From Dermanyssus gallinae (Eukaryota; Arthropoda; Arachnida; Mesostigmata; Dermanyssidae), in NCBI GenBank assembly GCA_003439945.1, contig QVRM01004004.1, positions 744,001 through 808,000 of the forward strand: a stretch of DNA of 64,000 nucleotides, in the 5' to 3' direction. The position numbers and the translations under genes are program-made. The stretch's first letter is position 1. Every line of letters begins with the position of its first letter. A model generated the notes under the pieces. That model had not been told where the DNA came from and searched no databases. It saw nothing but the letters and a program-made list of their open reading frames with translations. Shown here one piece after another: positions 13,524 through 24,900 of the stretch.

Positions 13524-13914
13524 AGGAATTACAAATAATCATACGCGATAAATACTAAAAGAGAGAAATACTTACACTCCCGCCGCCCGCGATTTAATAC
13601 GCGCGAGCCTTTGACGGGAGTGCCCGCCAGCCCGAATAGACAGGCCAGCAGCTCCCCCACCCTCCCCCCTATCGAGGTTCGGAATGGGGGTACCACACTA
13701 CTCCACCGTACCGATTAGACGCGTTCACCTCGCGATTCCGCGTTACACACCAGAATATTGCACCGTCCCCCTTTTACAGGGGAGTTAGACCCACTCCAGC
13801 GCAGGGGTTCCCCGTGATTACGGGGCCAGAAGGTCCTCCCGACCGGTGGTCTGCTTTCGTGTGGCCATTTCCCACTCATTTTGCCTATTAAGGAATTACA
13901 AATAATCATACGCG

Positions 13915-13921
<7 letters not shown>
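13524..13921. mobile_element. ~336-bp GC-rich insertion flanked by 31-bp direct repeats
   Basis: The same 31 bases, starting AGGAATTACAAATAATC and ending GCGATAAATA, occur at 13524-13554 and 13891-13921. Between them lie about 336 bp that are much richer in G and C than the AT-rich flanks. This is what a long target-site duplication around a retrotransposed insert looks like. The insert has no RT motif, no clear A/B boxes and no obvious poly(A). A minus-strand frame of about 60 codons has no family resemblance that I know. It may be a truncated non-LTR 3' end, a SINE or a retrocopied RNA. Recombination between pre-existing repeats is an alternative. Confidence 0.65.

Positions 13922-13949
<28 letters not shown>
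13922..13949. repeat. (TA)n microsatellite at mariner left end
   Basis: TA run directly abutting the terminal CAGG of the mariner element. Confidence 0.95.
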
Positions 13950-13952
<3 letters not shown>

Positions 13953-15232
13953 GTAGTTCAAGAGGTTCTTAAAATGAGCTTTTCAGAATTCGAATTTTGG
14001 CGCGCTTTTACCGCTATTGGAAACGGCAACTTTTCGACTGCTAGCAGTCAAAATATTATGGTGATTGGCCGTTGCGATTTCGTTTGATCGCTTTTCCCGT
14101 GCAACGTATCGGCGTGATTTTGAAAAATTGAGAAAAAAGAGTTTCGAGTTGTTATCAAGCATTTTTATTTCAAAGGTTGGAATGCGACTTAGGTGAAAAC
14201 TGAGTTAGACGAGGTGTACGGTGACTCTGCGCCATGTTTTGCCACTGTTTCCAACTGCATTAATGAGTTAAAAGAGGTCGCAAGAGCACCGAGGATGAAC
14301 TAGGTTCAGGACGCCCAAAACGGCAACTGATGAGGAAAACGTGGAAAAAGTACGGAAAATCGTTGCTGCAGATAAGCGAGTGAACATTAGGGAGATAGCG
14401 GGGGCCTTGGGGATCAGTTTGGGTGGTGTGCATTTCATCCTGCACGGAGAACTTGAGGATGAAAAAGCTCAGAGCAAAATGGGTGCCGCATTTGCTCAAC
14501 CAAGGCCAAAAAGACGCGCGTGTTTCCGCTTCACAGCGAAATTTGGCCAAGATGTCGAAAAATCTGTCGGATTTTTGGCGCAGATTCGTGACCGTCGATG
14601 AAAGCTGGGTCCATCACTACACTCCCGAGACCCAAGAAACATCTCGCCAATGGTGTGCACCTGGTGAAGGACCTCCGAAGAGGGACAACGGCATCGGCCG
14701 GAAAGATGATGGCTACGGTTTTTTGGGACCAACGTGGAATAATTCTGGTCGACTACCTTGAGAGCGGTAAAACGATCACGGGAGATATTATGCAAGACTG
14801 TTGGACTGCCTGAAGCAAGAACTCATCGTGAAACGGCCCGCTTTGCAGAAGAAGGTTGTCCTGTTTCACCAGGACAATGCTCCTGCACACAAGTCGCGGC
14901 AAGCATCGGCAAAACTGGCCCAACTGAGGTTCGAACTTATTGAACAACCTTCCTATTCTCCAGACCTGGCCCCCTCTGATTATTTCCTCTTCGGACATTT
15001 GAAGAATAGTCTTGGTGGAAAGCGTTTTTCCAGCAATGAAGAGGTCAAGGCTGCTGTCAATGCCTATTTTCAGTCTAAAGACGCGGAATTCTACTCAAGA
15101 GGTATAAATGCTCTGAAATCTCGGTGGGAAAAGTGTATTGAGCTTCTCGGGGAGTATATCGAATAAGAAGAAATTAAAAACAAGATTTGGAAAATTCTTG
15201 GTTTTCATTTTAAGAACTTGTTGAACTACCTG
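13950..15232 (+). mobile_element. mariner (Tc1/mariner) DNA transposon, 1283 bp, frame-broken
   Basis: The ends are inverted repeats. The left begins CAGGTAGTTCAAGAGGTTC and the right, read inward, begins CAGGTAGTTCAACAAGTTC. They match at most of the first 30 positions and continue with TTAAAATGA. TA dinucleotides flank both ends, as expected for mariner target duplication. The 1.28-kb length is that of a full mariner. The internal transposase gene runs in the same direction. This copy is structurally complete but coding-dead because of several frameshifts. It sits beside a (TA)n tract, a natural target-rich site. Confidence 0.93.
13973..15166 (+). pseudogene. mariner transposase, broken by frameshifts
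   Basis: The enzyme would cut and paste the element at TA sites. The start is probably the ATG at 13973 (MSFSEFEFWRAF...). A helix-turn-helix segment follows at about 14350-14450 (NIREIAGALGISLGGVHFIL). The catalytic triad of the DD34D class is visible across frames. The first Asp is in VTVDESWVHHY (about 14590), the second in FHQDNAPAH (about 14870) and the third in YSPDLAPSDYFLF (about 14970), with 34 residues between the last two. The C-terminal third, 14801-15166, is one open frame ending at a TAA. At least two or three frameshifts between 14080 and 14800 prevent a functional protein. The family assignment is firm; the subfamily is not assigned. Confidence 0.9.
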
Positions 15233-16149
15233 TATATATTGGGCAAAGCAACCCGGGCAAGACACATTATAGTGATATTTATTTTGCCAGAAAATATCCT
15301 ACACATGTTTTAGCTCTATCTTAAAGCCGGATCATCCGAATACTTGACAGCTATACATTTGGGATGTGCGTACGACATGCATGTTTGTTGTACAATAGAT
15401 ATAAAGGTCAAATCATTGGTGAACGCAGTATAAGCTTTTGAAAGGAATTTGGCAGCATACGTATCGGTCGTCACTGTACTACCTTCTTCAGGTTTGATTA
15501 GCGCCACAATTCACTCTTTAGAGAACAAGATGGCGATCGCCACGTTGACAGGGTTTACTTTTGTGCGTGGATGCGACCCAACGCTCCGACCACCACTGCC
15601 ATCTCTGGGACTCGAGGGGAGAGATCACAATGGGTTATTTATTTACTGTAGCTTCCTCTCAAGTGTGCTGTTCTGATGAAAGAGTAGCTTTGAAAAGATA
15701 TATGTTAGGCCAGGAGCTCGAATCCGAGTCACAGCACCTCCTCCACCCCGTCCCGTGCAAATAGAGTAGAGCCTGTAGAGGGTAAGACAATAATCATAGA
15801 TGAGAAATTGCTTATTTTTATGTATTACATATGATTACTATATGTGAATTATGGATAGTGTCAGTGTATGTTTCTGTAGTGTAATTGTTGACTAAATTTT
15901 GTTGCTCATTTCACGTAACTTCTCCTCGTCGCTTGTCAGGCACTTTTACGGCGTTTGCTGCCGCTGGTCGCCCGGTGACGCCCGACTCCGCAAAAACCGT
16001 TTGGTATTTAGTGTCTTGAGTGATTTCTTTTAAATTCCGCCCAAACAAAATGTCTAAGTAACACGAATATACACAAACCTTAGTGATGAAACAACGGTAT
16101 AGCATGTTCACAAGAACAGATGTAAATTTAGTATATTGCACATATTAGG
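15233..16149. other. No gene recognised
   Basis: Mixed-composition DNA without splice-bounded exons or repeats that I could name. Short frames of 60-76 residues have no recognisable family. Confidence 0.4.
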
Positions 16150-16877
16150 GTAGATCTCTAATGTTAACAGCTGATTCGGAACTCCCCCAAGGCTAGCTTC
16201 TCCATAATTATGTTCTCGGCGCTAGGTCAAAGGCGGCTTTAAGATCTATAAATACCGCTATAGCGGTCTTCTTGGCTCGGCTAGAGTTTCCCAAATCTCT
16301 GCTAGCAATTGGCGCAGGGCTGTATGGGTCGACTTGGATTTTCTAAACCCGTGTTGTTCTTCTGGTACTGCGTTCTGGTTTCTAGGAAGTGCTCAAGTCG
16401 ATCTGATATTATCCCCGAGAATATTTATAGGGGCAACTCTTAAGTGTTATTCCCCTCCAAGCTTCCGGCTCTGTTTCTATGCCCTTCCCTTTAGGTATAA
16501 CAATGAGAGTATCTTCCTTCCACGCTTTAGGCATTTTCCCGGACTTTAGGCATTCATCGAATAGAGCTTTCCAGCATGGCGCCAGTGCCAACGTTTGCTT
16601 TAAGTGTTCATTTCTTATCATATCGTTTCCGGCCGCTTTACCTCTAGGCGCTCTTTCAATTGCGCTGACAACGTCTTCGATTGTGATCTCGCGAACTACC
16701 CATTCCCGTGCAAGCTTTGTGTCTTTGTCCCAAGGCCCATTGTATAATATTATTTCTTTTGGAGTGGTGTCGGCTCCCTGTAGCATACCAGCAAAGTGCT
16801 TAATTAGTCTCTCAGTCTCCACTGGGCACTGCTGTTTTCTTTTATGCTTTAGCCATTTGTGCGGGTGTTCCTCTACG

Positions 16878-16909
<32 letters not shown>

Positions 16910-16940
16910 CGTTAAGTCATATTCTTCTATTCTACCCAAG
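16150..16940 (-). pseudogene. Non-LTR retrotransposon RT fragment (clade uncertain)
   Basis: Read on the minus strand, an open frame from about 16870 to 16410 gives the N-terminal part of an RT. It has an ITIEDVVSAI...GKAAGNDMI..EHLK block, then KAWKEDTLIVIPKGKG and EAWRGITL. After a frame change it continues with EEQHGFRKSKSTHTALRQLL at about 16370-16310. Then comes AIAVFIDLKAAFD at about 16270-16225, which contains the first catalytic Asp. The rest of the enzyme is missing. The motifs differ from the elements at 33.6 and 52.8 kb, so it is another family. A (TA)n tract lies at 16879-16907 inside the relic. Confidence 0.75.
16879..16907. repeat. (TA)n microsatellite
   Basis: TA run inside the minus-strand RT relic. 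Confidence 0.95.
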
Positions 16941-19484
16941 GCAGTTTGCTCTGTAAGCTTTGAAAAACAAACAACATGAACTCATTATGACTTTAGAAGA
17001 TATAATAGATATACTATTTTCATTGCATTGTATTCTAATAAAAAATGGCAGCAGGAATCGTAGTATTATTAAAAATTATATAACGACATACCTAACAGTT
17101 ACGTTTATGTATGTGCTGTCACACAGCATGACAGTAGCATAAATAAGTAGTATATTTCCTTGAAAGGATTCATAAGATTGTCTAACCATTTTTTGGCTCG
17201 AGCATTAAGCGAATATAATTGAGATATTGGACTACAATATTTTACAGGCTTCAGTTCTCTATGTTCTCAACAGGATGTCTTGGTCGGGCGTTTCGCTTAA
17301 TTCATCTCTTCCTCTAACTGAGTTTCTCCGTCGATTTCGTTAGTGAAAACCGATATTTCGCCGCGACAACTACAATAGAAAAAAAACATATTAAGAGTAA
17401 CCGATATGTTTTTTCAGTAGTAAATTATTTCTTTTCCGGAAATTACGTTATGTATATATCATACATTATTGTATATAGCGACATGTTTTATACTTTATAT
17501 GGAGTAAGAATTTTTTTTAAACCTATTGCGGGTCGTTGTTACGGCTACGATACTTCTACAGTTACGGGTACGATATTTCTCAGTATTTATGCATACACAG
17601 ACTTTAGAAGGACGCTCATTAGGGAACAAAGCATACGGACATTAAAACAAAATATGATATACATCCTGATGGGCGCATGCAAGAAAAAATTCGTATAAAT
17701 AAAGAGAGAGAGAGAGTGAGAGAGAACTCTTTCGCCTGACCAAGGCCAGTTGCGCTGCGGCCAGTTGAAGAGCCCTCGCAACACTTCAAGAGCTACCCCA
17801 ATTAGAGCTGGACCACTTCACGGTCGCGCACAAGGTCAGGGTCGTGTGGGCGGCGCAGCGGCGGGGATATAATCGCTTTGAGGTCAGATCGTTTCCTGCC
17901 CAGCCGTAATCAGAAGCAATTCAAAGACAACTCAATCTCTATGCAAATGTGCAAATTAAAAAAAAGACGCCGATATTCCATTTACGACGGTGTAGCTCTG
18001 GTCGCCGACATTGTCGTTACCGCCCACATCTGATGCAAGCTATAAACTCCAATCCCGTAAGATTGGCCACTCACTATTGAATTTGCTCTCGAAAAACAAC
18101 AATACAGGTATACATTTATATATGTATGTTGGTTATAAAGTTGGTTATATAAAAAAAAATAGAAAAACCAATATAAAGTTGATTTTGATTTACACTTGTT
18201 ATGTAAATTATATGTTTATGTCTACATTTTGTAATCTATTTATATTATTTAATAGTATAATTAATGGAAAGTTATAAATATACTTTAAATGTGTATATAC
18301 ATAAATATGTAATACAATATAATCAATACGTATACAAAAACGTTGGCTACTGAGACGCAAATTGTCCTACTGAAGAAGTTCGCAGAAGTCAAGATGGTGG
18401 TATCTCATTTTCGAGCTTTCGCGCGTTCAATGCTTTAAAAGTCAGTACCTTAGTCATTACGTAAAGTACATACTTGTTAGGATTTTGTTATAGGATTACT
18501 GTTGGTCTTCCTTCTATGTCCCTGATTTTGGATTCCTCTAGAATTCCACCTTAACAGAGGGGAGACGTTTGCGGCTGGTGTACGGTCTGTGGCTGACGGT
18601 GTCGGATGTGGCATTCGCTCTATGTGTTTATATTACGATTGAGCATCAACACACAATGACGCTGCGAGCACGGACTCACCTAGTCGCTATCACCTATTCG
18701 GGGTTCGATAGATTGGCCGATGCTAATTTGGGTGGAAATGTATAGGGCATACATATGGTCACCTAGTTCTGACTACTATATTTTGTTCACCACCACGTCG
18801 AAGACCAGTTACAGGTCGTCTACCCATCGTTAAGGCTCCCCCTCTGCTAGAATGCGTCGTTATGGGAATCCGGCATCGGGAACGGAGTAAACGGCCTATG
18901 GTAATCATACAAAGAATTGAACAACCATATAATTGGTTGGCAATATCGATGTTTGCGAACTCATTCAATATGATGGTCTGCCTTTCGTTATCCGTATTTT
19001 TACGGACAATAATTTTCTTCCGAAAACGCCGCTTTGTCTCGCACCGCGTATTTAGTGAAAGTCCGAATATATATATATACACGTGAACGTATATGCATAT
19101 ATGTATGTACAAACTCATCATGCAGTGTCGTTCGTGCAGCGTGTGTGCTATATTTTTCTATTAATTCTAGATTATGTTTGGTTTACTCATTGTTGCACAA
19201 TTGCTAACTCTATTTCCCAAACATAATAAAACTATCACATCTAGCAAAGCAAAAACGAATTACAACATGTATGAGTTGTAATCTAACGGAATTTGCAGAA
19301 GTTGTTATGTTTATTGTGGCCTGGTGTATCAGCAGCCTGGATGTATCATAACAGCGGTTGACACAAGTCGTGACATGTTTTGTCGCTTCTTGTATCAGCG
19401 CCATTGATGTATCCCAACAACGCTGATATATATATATATATATATGTAGATTAACATCATATGTACATATATAGAAATATATAG

Positions 19485-19525
<41 letters not shown>

Positions 19526-21680
19526 GATTAACATCATATGTACACTGGACAATGAACACTCATGACTCGACCGGCTGAAAGGCAAGAGTTAGATGTCATT
19601 GTCACAACTTTCGTTGTGCTTAAACGAAGTGTCATCCCTATTTTTCTAAACGCACACTGGTTTTTGATTTTTTTAATATAGTGGTGTGCATATTTTGTTG
19701 ATAAACATATTTAGATAAACAGTTAAAGGTACAGACAATAATACGTTGGCTGCATATGTGGACATCGAACAAGTGTATAGCATGCTGTATTGAAGAGATA
19801 CTTTGTGAGTGCGTCTAAGGAGGTTTGATAAGCGTTACGCCCGATGTAACTATTTCAATAATGTATACATTTAATACGAATCACATAGTAATATTAATTC
19901 GTTGCTGTATCGAAGCTGGAATTGTCTGGCATCTGTTATGAACTTAAATGAATGAACAACATAGCTTTAATTATGAGTACTTGCAAGTACACTTTTCAGC
20001 ATACAGGCATGTTCTGTGGAGACTGATCAAGGGCTAGATCCCAAGTGAAATCTAGAACTTTAATGAGCACATATGTAGATGAAGTTTGACGTACGTATGC
20101 ACAAGTTACGACCATCTCATCTTCGTCGCCACTAATATGTACGTGAACTGTACACACTGATCTAATCACTTAGTCTATTGAACTTAGACTAGCCGAGTAC
20201 GTAGGAATGAAAACACGATCGCCTGCGGTCACCTGTAGAGTGTCTCTACATTCTCGGCAGTTCTCTTCTGCACTCTGTATCAGCTGTATTTATTGCCTCA
20301 CAGATTGTTTTCGAATACAGTAGATTCGTCTCGATCCAAGTAGACGCTTCTATCGAATCGTTTGGAGTTTCTGGTACCTACTCGTATCTACCCTTTCCAA
20401 AACGACTAGTTGTTTTCTGCATGTTTTTTTTTGGGTTGGTTTTCCAAGCTTGCATATACTTGGCGTTTTTTAAAGGTTGTTGCTATACTAACCGTGCCAT
20501 GCAAGTTATTATTCAATTGGTACATTGCTGTATGTGTGGTACTACTATATGCCACTATGCACACGGTTTCCACATTTGCCTTGGATACATGTGGACGCGT
20601 TTTACGGTATTGTACTCATTGTAAAAAGCCTCGCACGTAACTAGTATTTATCGTTAACGCGGCGTAATGAATGCACACCTCTTTGTTCGCATAGATTTAG
20701 ATACGAATATGGGCCCCTTGTCCATGAAACTTCTATCGGATGTCATCTGGCTCAAAGACCGGGTGTTTGCCACTGTTGAACTGGAGGCGTATTTATGTAT
20801 ACAAATATTTGTGCGTGAGAATACGTTAGCGATACGTAGCAAACGACTTTCAAACTGGTGTGCATGGACATTCGTGCAAAGTGATGGTTGTAATTAGAAA
20901 AAGTTAATATGTTTACATCCATTGACCTTGAATTGAAGGATGAGCTGCAGAGACCACTTGGGTTTACTACTGTTAAGCCAAGTAGCGCCAGTCAATCCAC
21001 AGCAACATGTAACACGTATTAGTGGTGCACGAGCTAGTTGATACAGCGCGTCAAGCAAAACTAAAAAAAAACATAAAAAATCACACACGTGTGGATATAG
21101 ATGGACCGTATATTTTTGCATGCATTTACAATCTGAGCTATGGATTTGCGGGAAGGTAAATGTACCTACCTATGTCAAAAAGACCCACACATTATCAATT
21201 GCTACCGACATTCAAAGGTAGGCAATAGAATCAGTTTATTAAGATATTTATTAGCCATGTTTTCATTGTTTGGTTGGCTGAGAATTCGCCAGTCGATTCT
21301 CCGATTGGAAGTTTGTCCACAGAAGCATCCTGTACGGCTGGCGCGGGTTTACGGATCATGAATGTACCCGTTTTAAGATTGTAGGATTTATTACGCAGAT
21401 ATATTTTTATTATTTATATAAGTTCGTTATGTTAGCACTTTGAAGTGGACAAAAGATTGTAGGATTAAATATTTTGACTATCGCACCAAGACATGTTTCA
21501 CATTTGTGTTGATTACTCAAATAGATATACATGTAGATATCAGAGTTGAACTTAATACTTTTGTAGAAAATAAGTGTCCTGGTTATACATTCTGCAACTT
21601 AGTAAAAGTGACAAAAAGGGAAGAGTGAATGATTGGGGTTTAATCAGCCGAAAATTGCAGTGTAGTCCTGAATGAAAGTT
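16941..21680. other. AT-rich non-coding DNA
   Basis: No gene was recognised over these 4.7 kb. A (GA)n run lies at 17702-17722. TA tracts at about 19428-19446 and 19490-19521 are separated and flanked by two copies of GTAGATTAACATCATATGTA (about 19447 and 19522). This looks like a small local duplication around a microsatellite. It is the intergenic DNA downstream of the minus-strand lipocalin-like gene. Confidence 0.45.
19428..19546. repeat. (TA)n with flanking direct repeat
   Basis: Two TA tracts, each followed by the same GTAGATTAACATCATATGTA sequence. The first is followed by repeated ATATAGAA units. Confidence 0.85.
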
Positions 21681-21683
21681 TGT

Positions 21684-21689
21684 TTTATT
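21684..21689 (-). promoter_or_regulatory. Polyadenylation signal AATAAA
   Basis: AATAAA on the minus strand, 7 bases beyond the TAA stop of the lipocalin-like gene. Its position so close to the stop implies a very short 3' UTR. Confidence 0.65.
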
Positions 21690-21696
21690 GAAGTTC

Positions 21697-21804
21697 TTAG
21701 TTGGTCGCTGTGCATTTAGCGAAGTCAATCTTAAGATTCTTCAGTTGCGCCGGAAACATCGTATTAAGGTAGTGCTGCGCGGTGAGGAAATCTTTAGTCG
21801 TTGC
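21697..21804 (-). other. Terminal coding exon 4 of the lipocalin-like gene
   Basis: 36 codons including TAA. It follows an acceptor ending TTACTGGTTGCAG and encodes an amphipathic helix and the final cysteine (KIDFAKCTATN). The preceding intron of 455 bp contains a (TA)n tract. Confidence 0.75.
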
Positions 21805-21890
21805 CTGCAACCAGTAATATGTAAAGAAAGTTTAGCATTAGAGGAAGCAGATAGTTGATCACGTCATGGCTGTGGCTCTCTTATTATATG

Positions 21891-21983
<93 letters not shown>

Positions 21984-24900
21984 TGAGATGAAAAAAAGTT
22001 CGACGTCATAGTTCAAGGACGACAATCGTTTGTTAGCGAAAACCGCTAGTAGTATAACTTGTCTAGTTGGAAAAAAGTTAGCAGAAGTCACCGCCAGGTT
22101 TATTGTACAACCTGTTCTATTGCTGTATTTTTTCACAAGAAGATGATCAGACAAATTGCGCGTTGCTGGAGCATCACTGCAGTGCGTTCACCATGTATAT
22201 ACTTTCTATATAATGTGTATACTTTCTATATAAACTACCTCCGCACTCTCTGCGCGTACCTTGTCGGTGCTTGTCATGTAAGCCTGGATTAGGTCAGGTC
22301 GGACGCACTTGACCATCACCAGGAGCGTGTCGGGCTTGAAGCCGACCACCCATTCCTTTGTCGAGGGCCGATTTTCGAAGGTGAACTCGGTGGGTCCGGT
22401 TCTCACCAAGGTCACCCTCCAGTCAACGGGGCCGCCTTTGGTTGGCGACGATTGCGCGCTGATGTGAGTCGCGTCGTTCACTACCCAGCTGTATCGTAGA
22501 GTAGTGTCGTATTTAGCCACAATTAGTAGACGATAAATACAACAGCACCAGCATACGGAAAATACATTACTATTCGTACATCATCAGGACATTTTCTTGC
22601 GAATTGGCCAACAACTTGTTAATCATTTTGTAGGTAACTTAAGGTAACGACCAGCCATGGGCGGGCTACGGCTTTGGGTCAGTGAAAACAAGACGTTAAT
22701 ATGTGCCGCCTCATGTGTGGAGACAATATTAAAAAGACATATACCAATCAATAGGTTAGTTGGTATATGTCTTTTTACACTGTCTAAATTGATCGTCCAC
22801 ATTTAATTGATCGTCCTATATATAATTTACGTTTGTTGGGCAACATCATCGTACGTTTAGACGCCAGGTGATACAAGTGACCTAGGCTTAGCTCTTACAA
22901 CGTCCTCGTGCATGTTAGCGACGGCTCTTTCCTATGCAAGTTTGAAATGGTCAAGCCGTGTTTACTACGTATATGCATGGTCTATCATAATCGTATGTAC
23001 TTATTTTAAGGATTTATAGAACTCGGCGTGAAAATAAAATTTCCCAATGGAAGGAGGGGGCGGAAACGTCTTGCTTAGGAGTGAGGATGAATTTTATAAA
23101 AGCAGTTATTCTACTTTTCTTTCGTTCTTTCACATAGTTGTGCAAAACTACGTTTGCGGGAGAACCAGTGAATGCATGAAGGAAGTGATCATACCGTGAT
23201 AGTGCTGCATTACGTCGTTGCCGAGTAACTAAACTTTTTCGGCAGCCATAACGAAAGCGAAGGCACGCATACTTACTAGCATTTTAGCCTGCTTCAGGTG
23301 TATGATAATGTCAGGTACATATTTTGAGGTTTAGTAGAACTCGACAAAAATGTTTTTTTTTCCCTATAGAAGGATGGGCCGGAAACGTCTTGTCAAACGT
23401 TTACGGTTCTGAACGTGAACGCTTCAACGTAAAACATAACAACTTTGGCTGTCGAAAAAGGTCAGTTACTCGGCAACTACGTAACGCAGCACTATACTTC
23501 GATAAAAAAAAATGATGGACATTAAATTTGCTATTAATTGATCGAAGTTGACCAACGCACAACGAAAAGTTAATGTCCTCAGATCTTCTAGTATATGTCG
23601 AAATTATTGGTCGTAATGGCAAATATTTACGGCTCTGCACGTGAAAGCTTTAACGTAAGACGCAACAACATATCGACTTCTTATAGCTTTCCTCAATCCG
23701 ACTATTTGCTTTTGCTAGCTTGTGTCGGGTGTGAGTCGGATTATGCAGAATTTTCCTTCCAACACGCCGGTATGATCCGTACCTTTATGCGTTGACTGGT
23801 TCTCTTGCAAACGTAAATTTTGCACAAAAATGGACGAGAAAATAGCAGGATAACTACGTTTATAAATTTCATTCTCACTCCTAAACAAAACGTTTCCGCC
23901 CCGTCGTTCCAGGAACTTTAGGAAAAATTATTTTCTTGCCGAGTTCTACCAAGCCTTAAAATAAATACGTACTTTTGTATTAGACCCTAAAAAAAAATAT
24001 ATATATGCGTGTGTGTGTCTGTTTACCATACGCGCCATTATCAAACTGTGCTGATACACCACTTAACTATAGATAGAGAAGTCAGATCTTTTACTATAAG
24101 TCTACGTGTGCTCGTAATCTCTACAGGTCTCAAATAAATAAGGTCCTCGCAATCGCAACTGGTATCTAGGACTACAATTCCTCGTAACGCGCGTACGTTC
24201 TTCACCTCTAACGTCATGCTACGAAGCAGAAGCGATACCTCGATCGATTATCGGGACACACACAAGCTGCGAACACATGGTAGCGTCTTGTGACGCGTCA
24301 AACAACCTGATACAATTCAGCCAGTTTCTGCATCGTCTTATCGGCGCTCGTTTACATAGTTTACTTTCGATTTAACTCTACATGGTAATTAGAAGCGTGT
24401 GCGTTTGATAGCACATGTATGTGTAGCTAACGATCCGACCGATCATCCGCGTTGTTGCAGCTTAAGTTATGCAATGCTGCGTAAACACATAATTGACGAA
24501 ATTGACGAGTGAGCGATGCTCTTGCGGTCGAATTGCCACTATTTGCCAAGATTTGCGTACTCACGTACCTGTCGTAGACGCAGCCTGCTTTCAGGGTTCC
24601 GTTCTTATAGGACACTTCCAAATTGACGCCTTCGTACTTATCCTGTAAACAGTCCACAAGCTTCGAATGAAAGCATTTTTTTGCGGACATGTGTCGCCTA
24701 ATAGAATTGGAAAAAGTTGTATGAGTAACGGCTGTATGTAATGGCACCCCCAGACACCCACAGAGTAGGCGCTGTCGCTATCGTCTCATAGAGATGTTTG
24801 CACGGTGGGTCGTCGAGAGTCAATTTATTGACACAGCGGCGGACGTTGTACATTGCAGAAATGGTGGTGAAAATAATCGAAAAGCCAGATCAAGACCAGA

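Noticed and set aside
22206..22259. Continuation of exon 3 past 22260 in the same frame
   Set aside because: AAG|GTACGC is a good donor, and the next exon at 21804 continues in matching phase with a Cys-bearing C-terminus. The readthrough tail is short and AT-rich.
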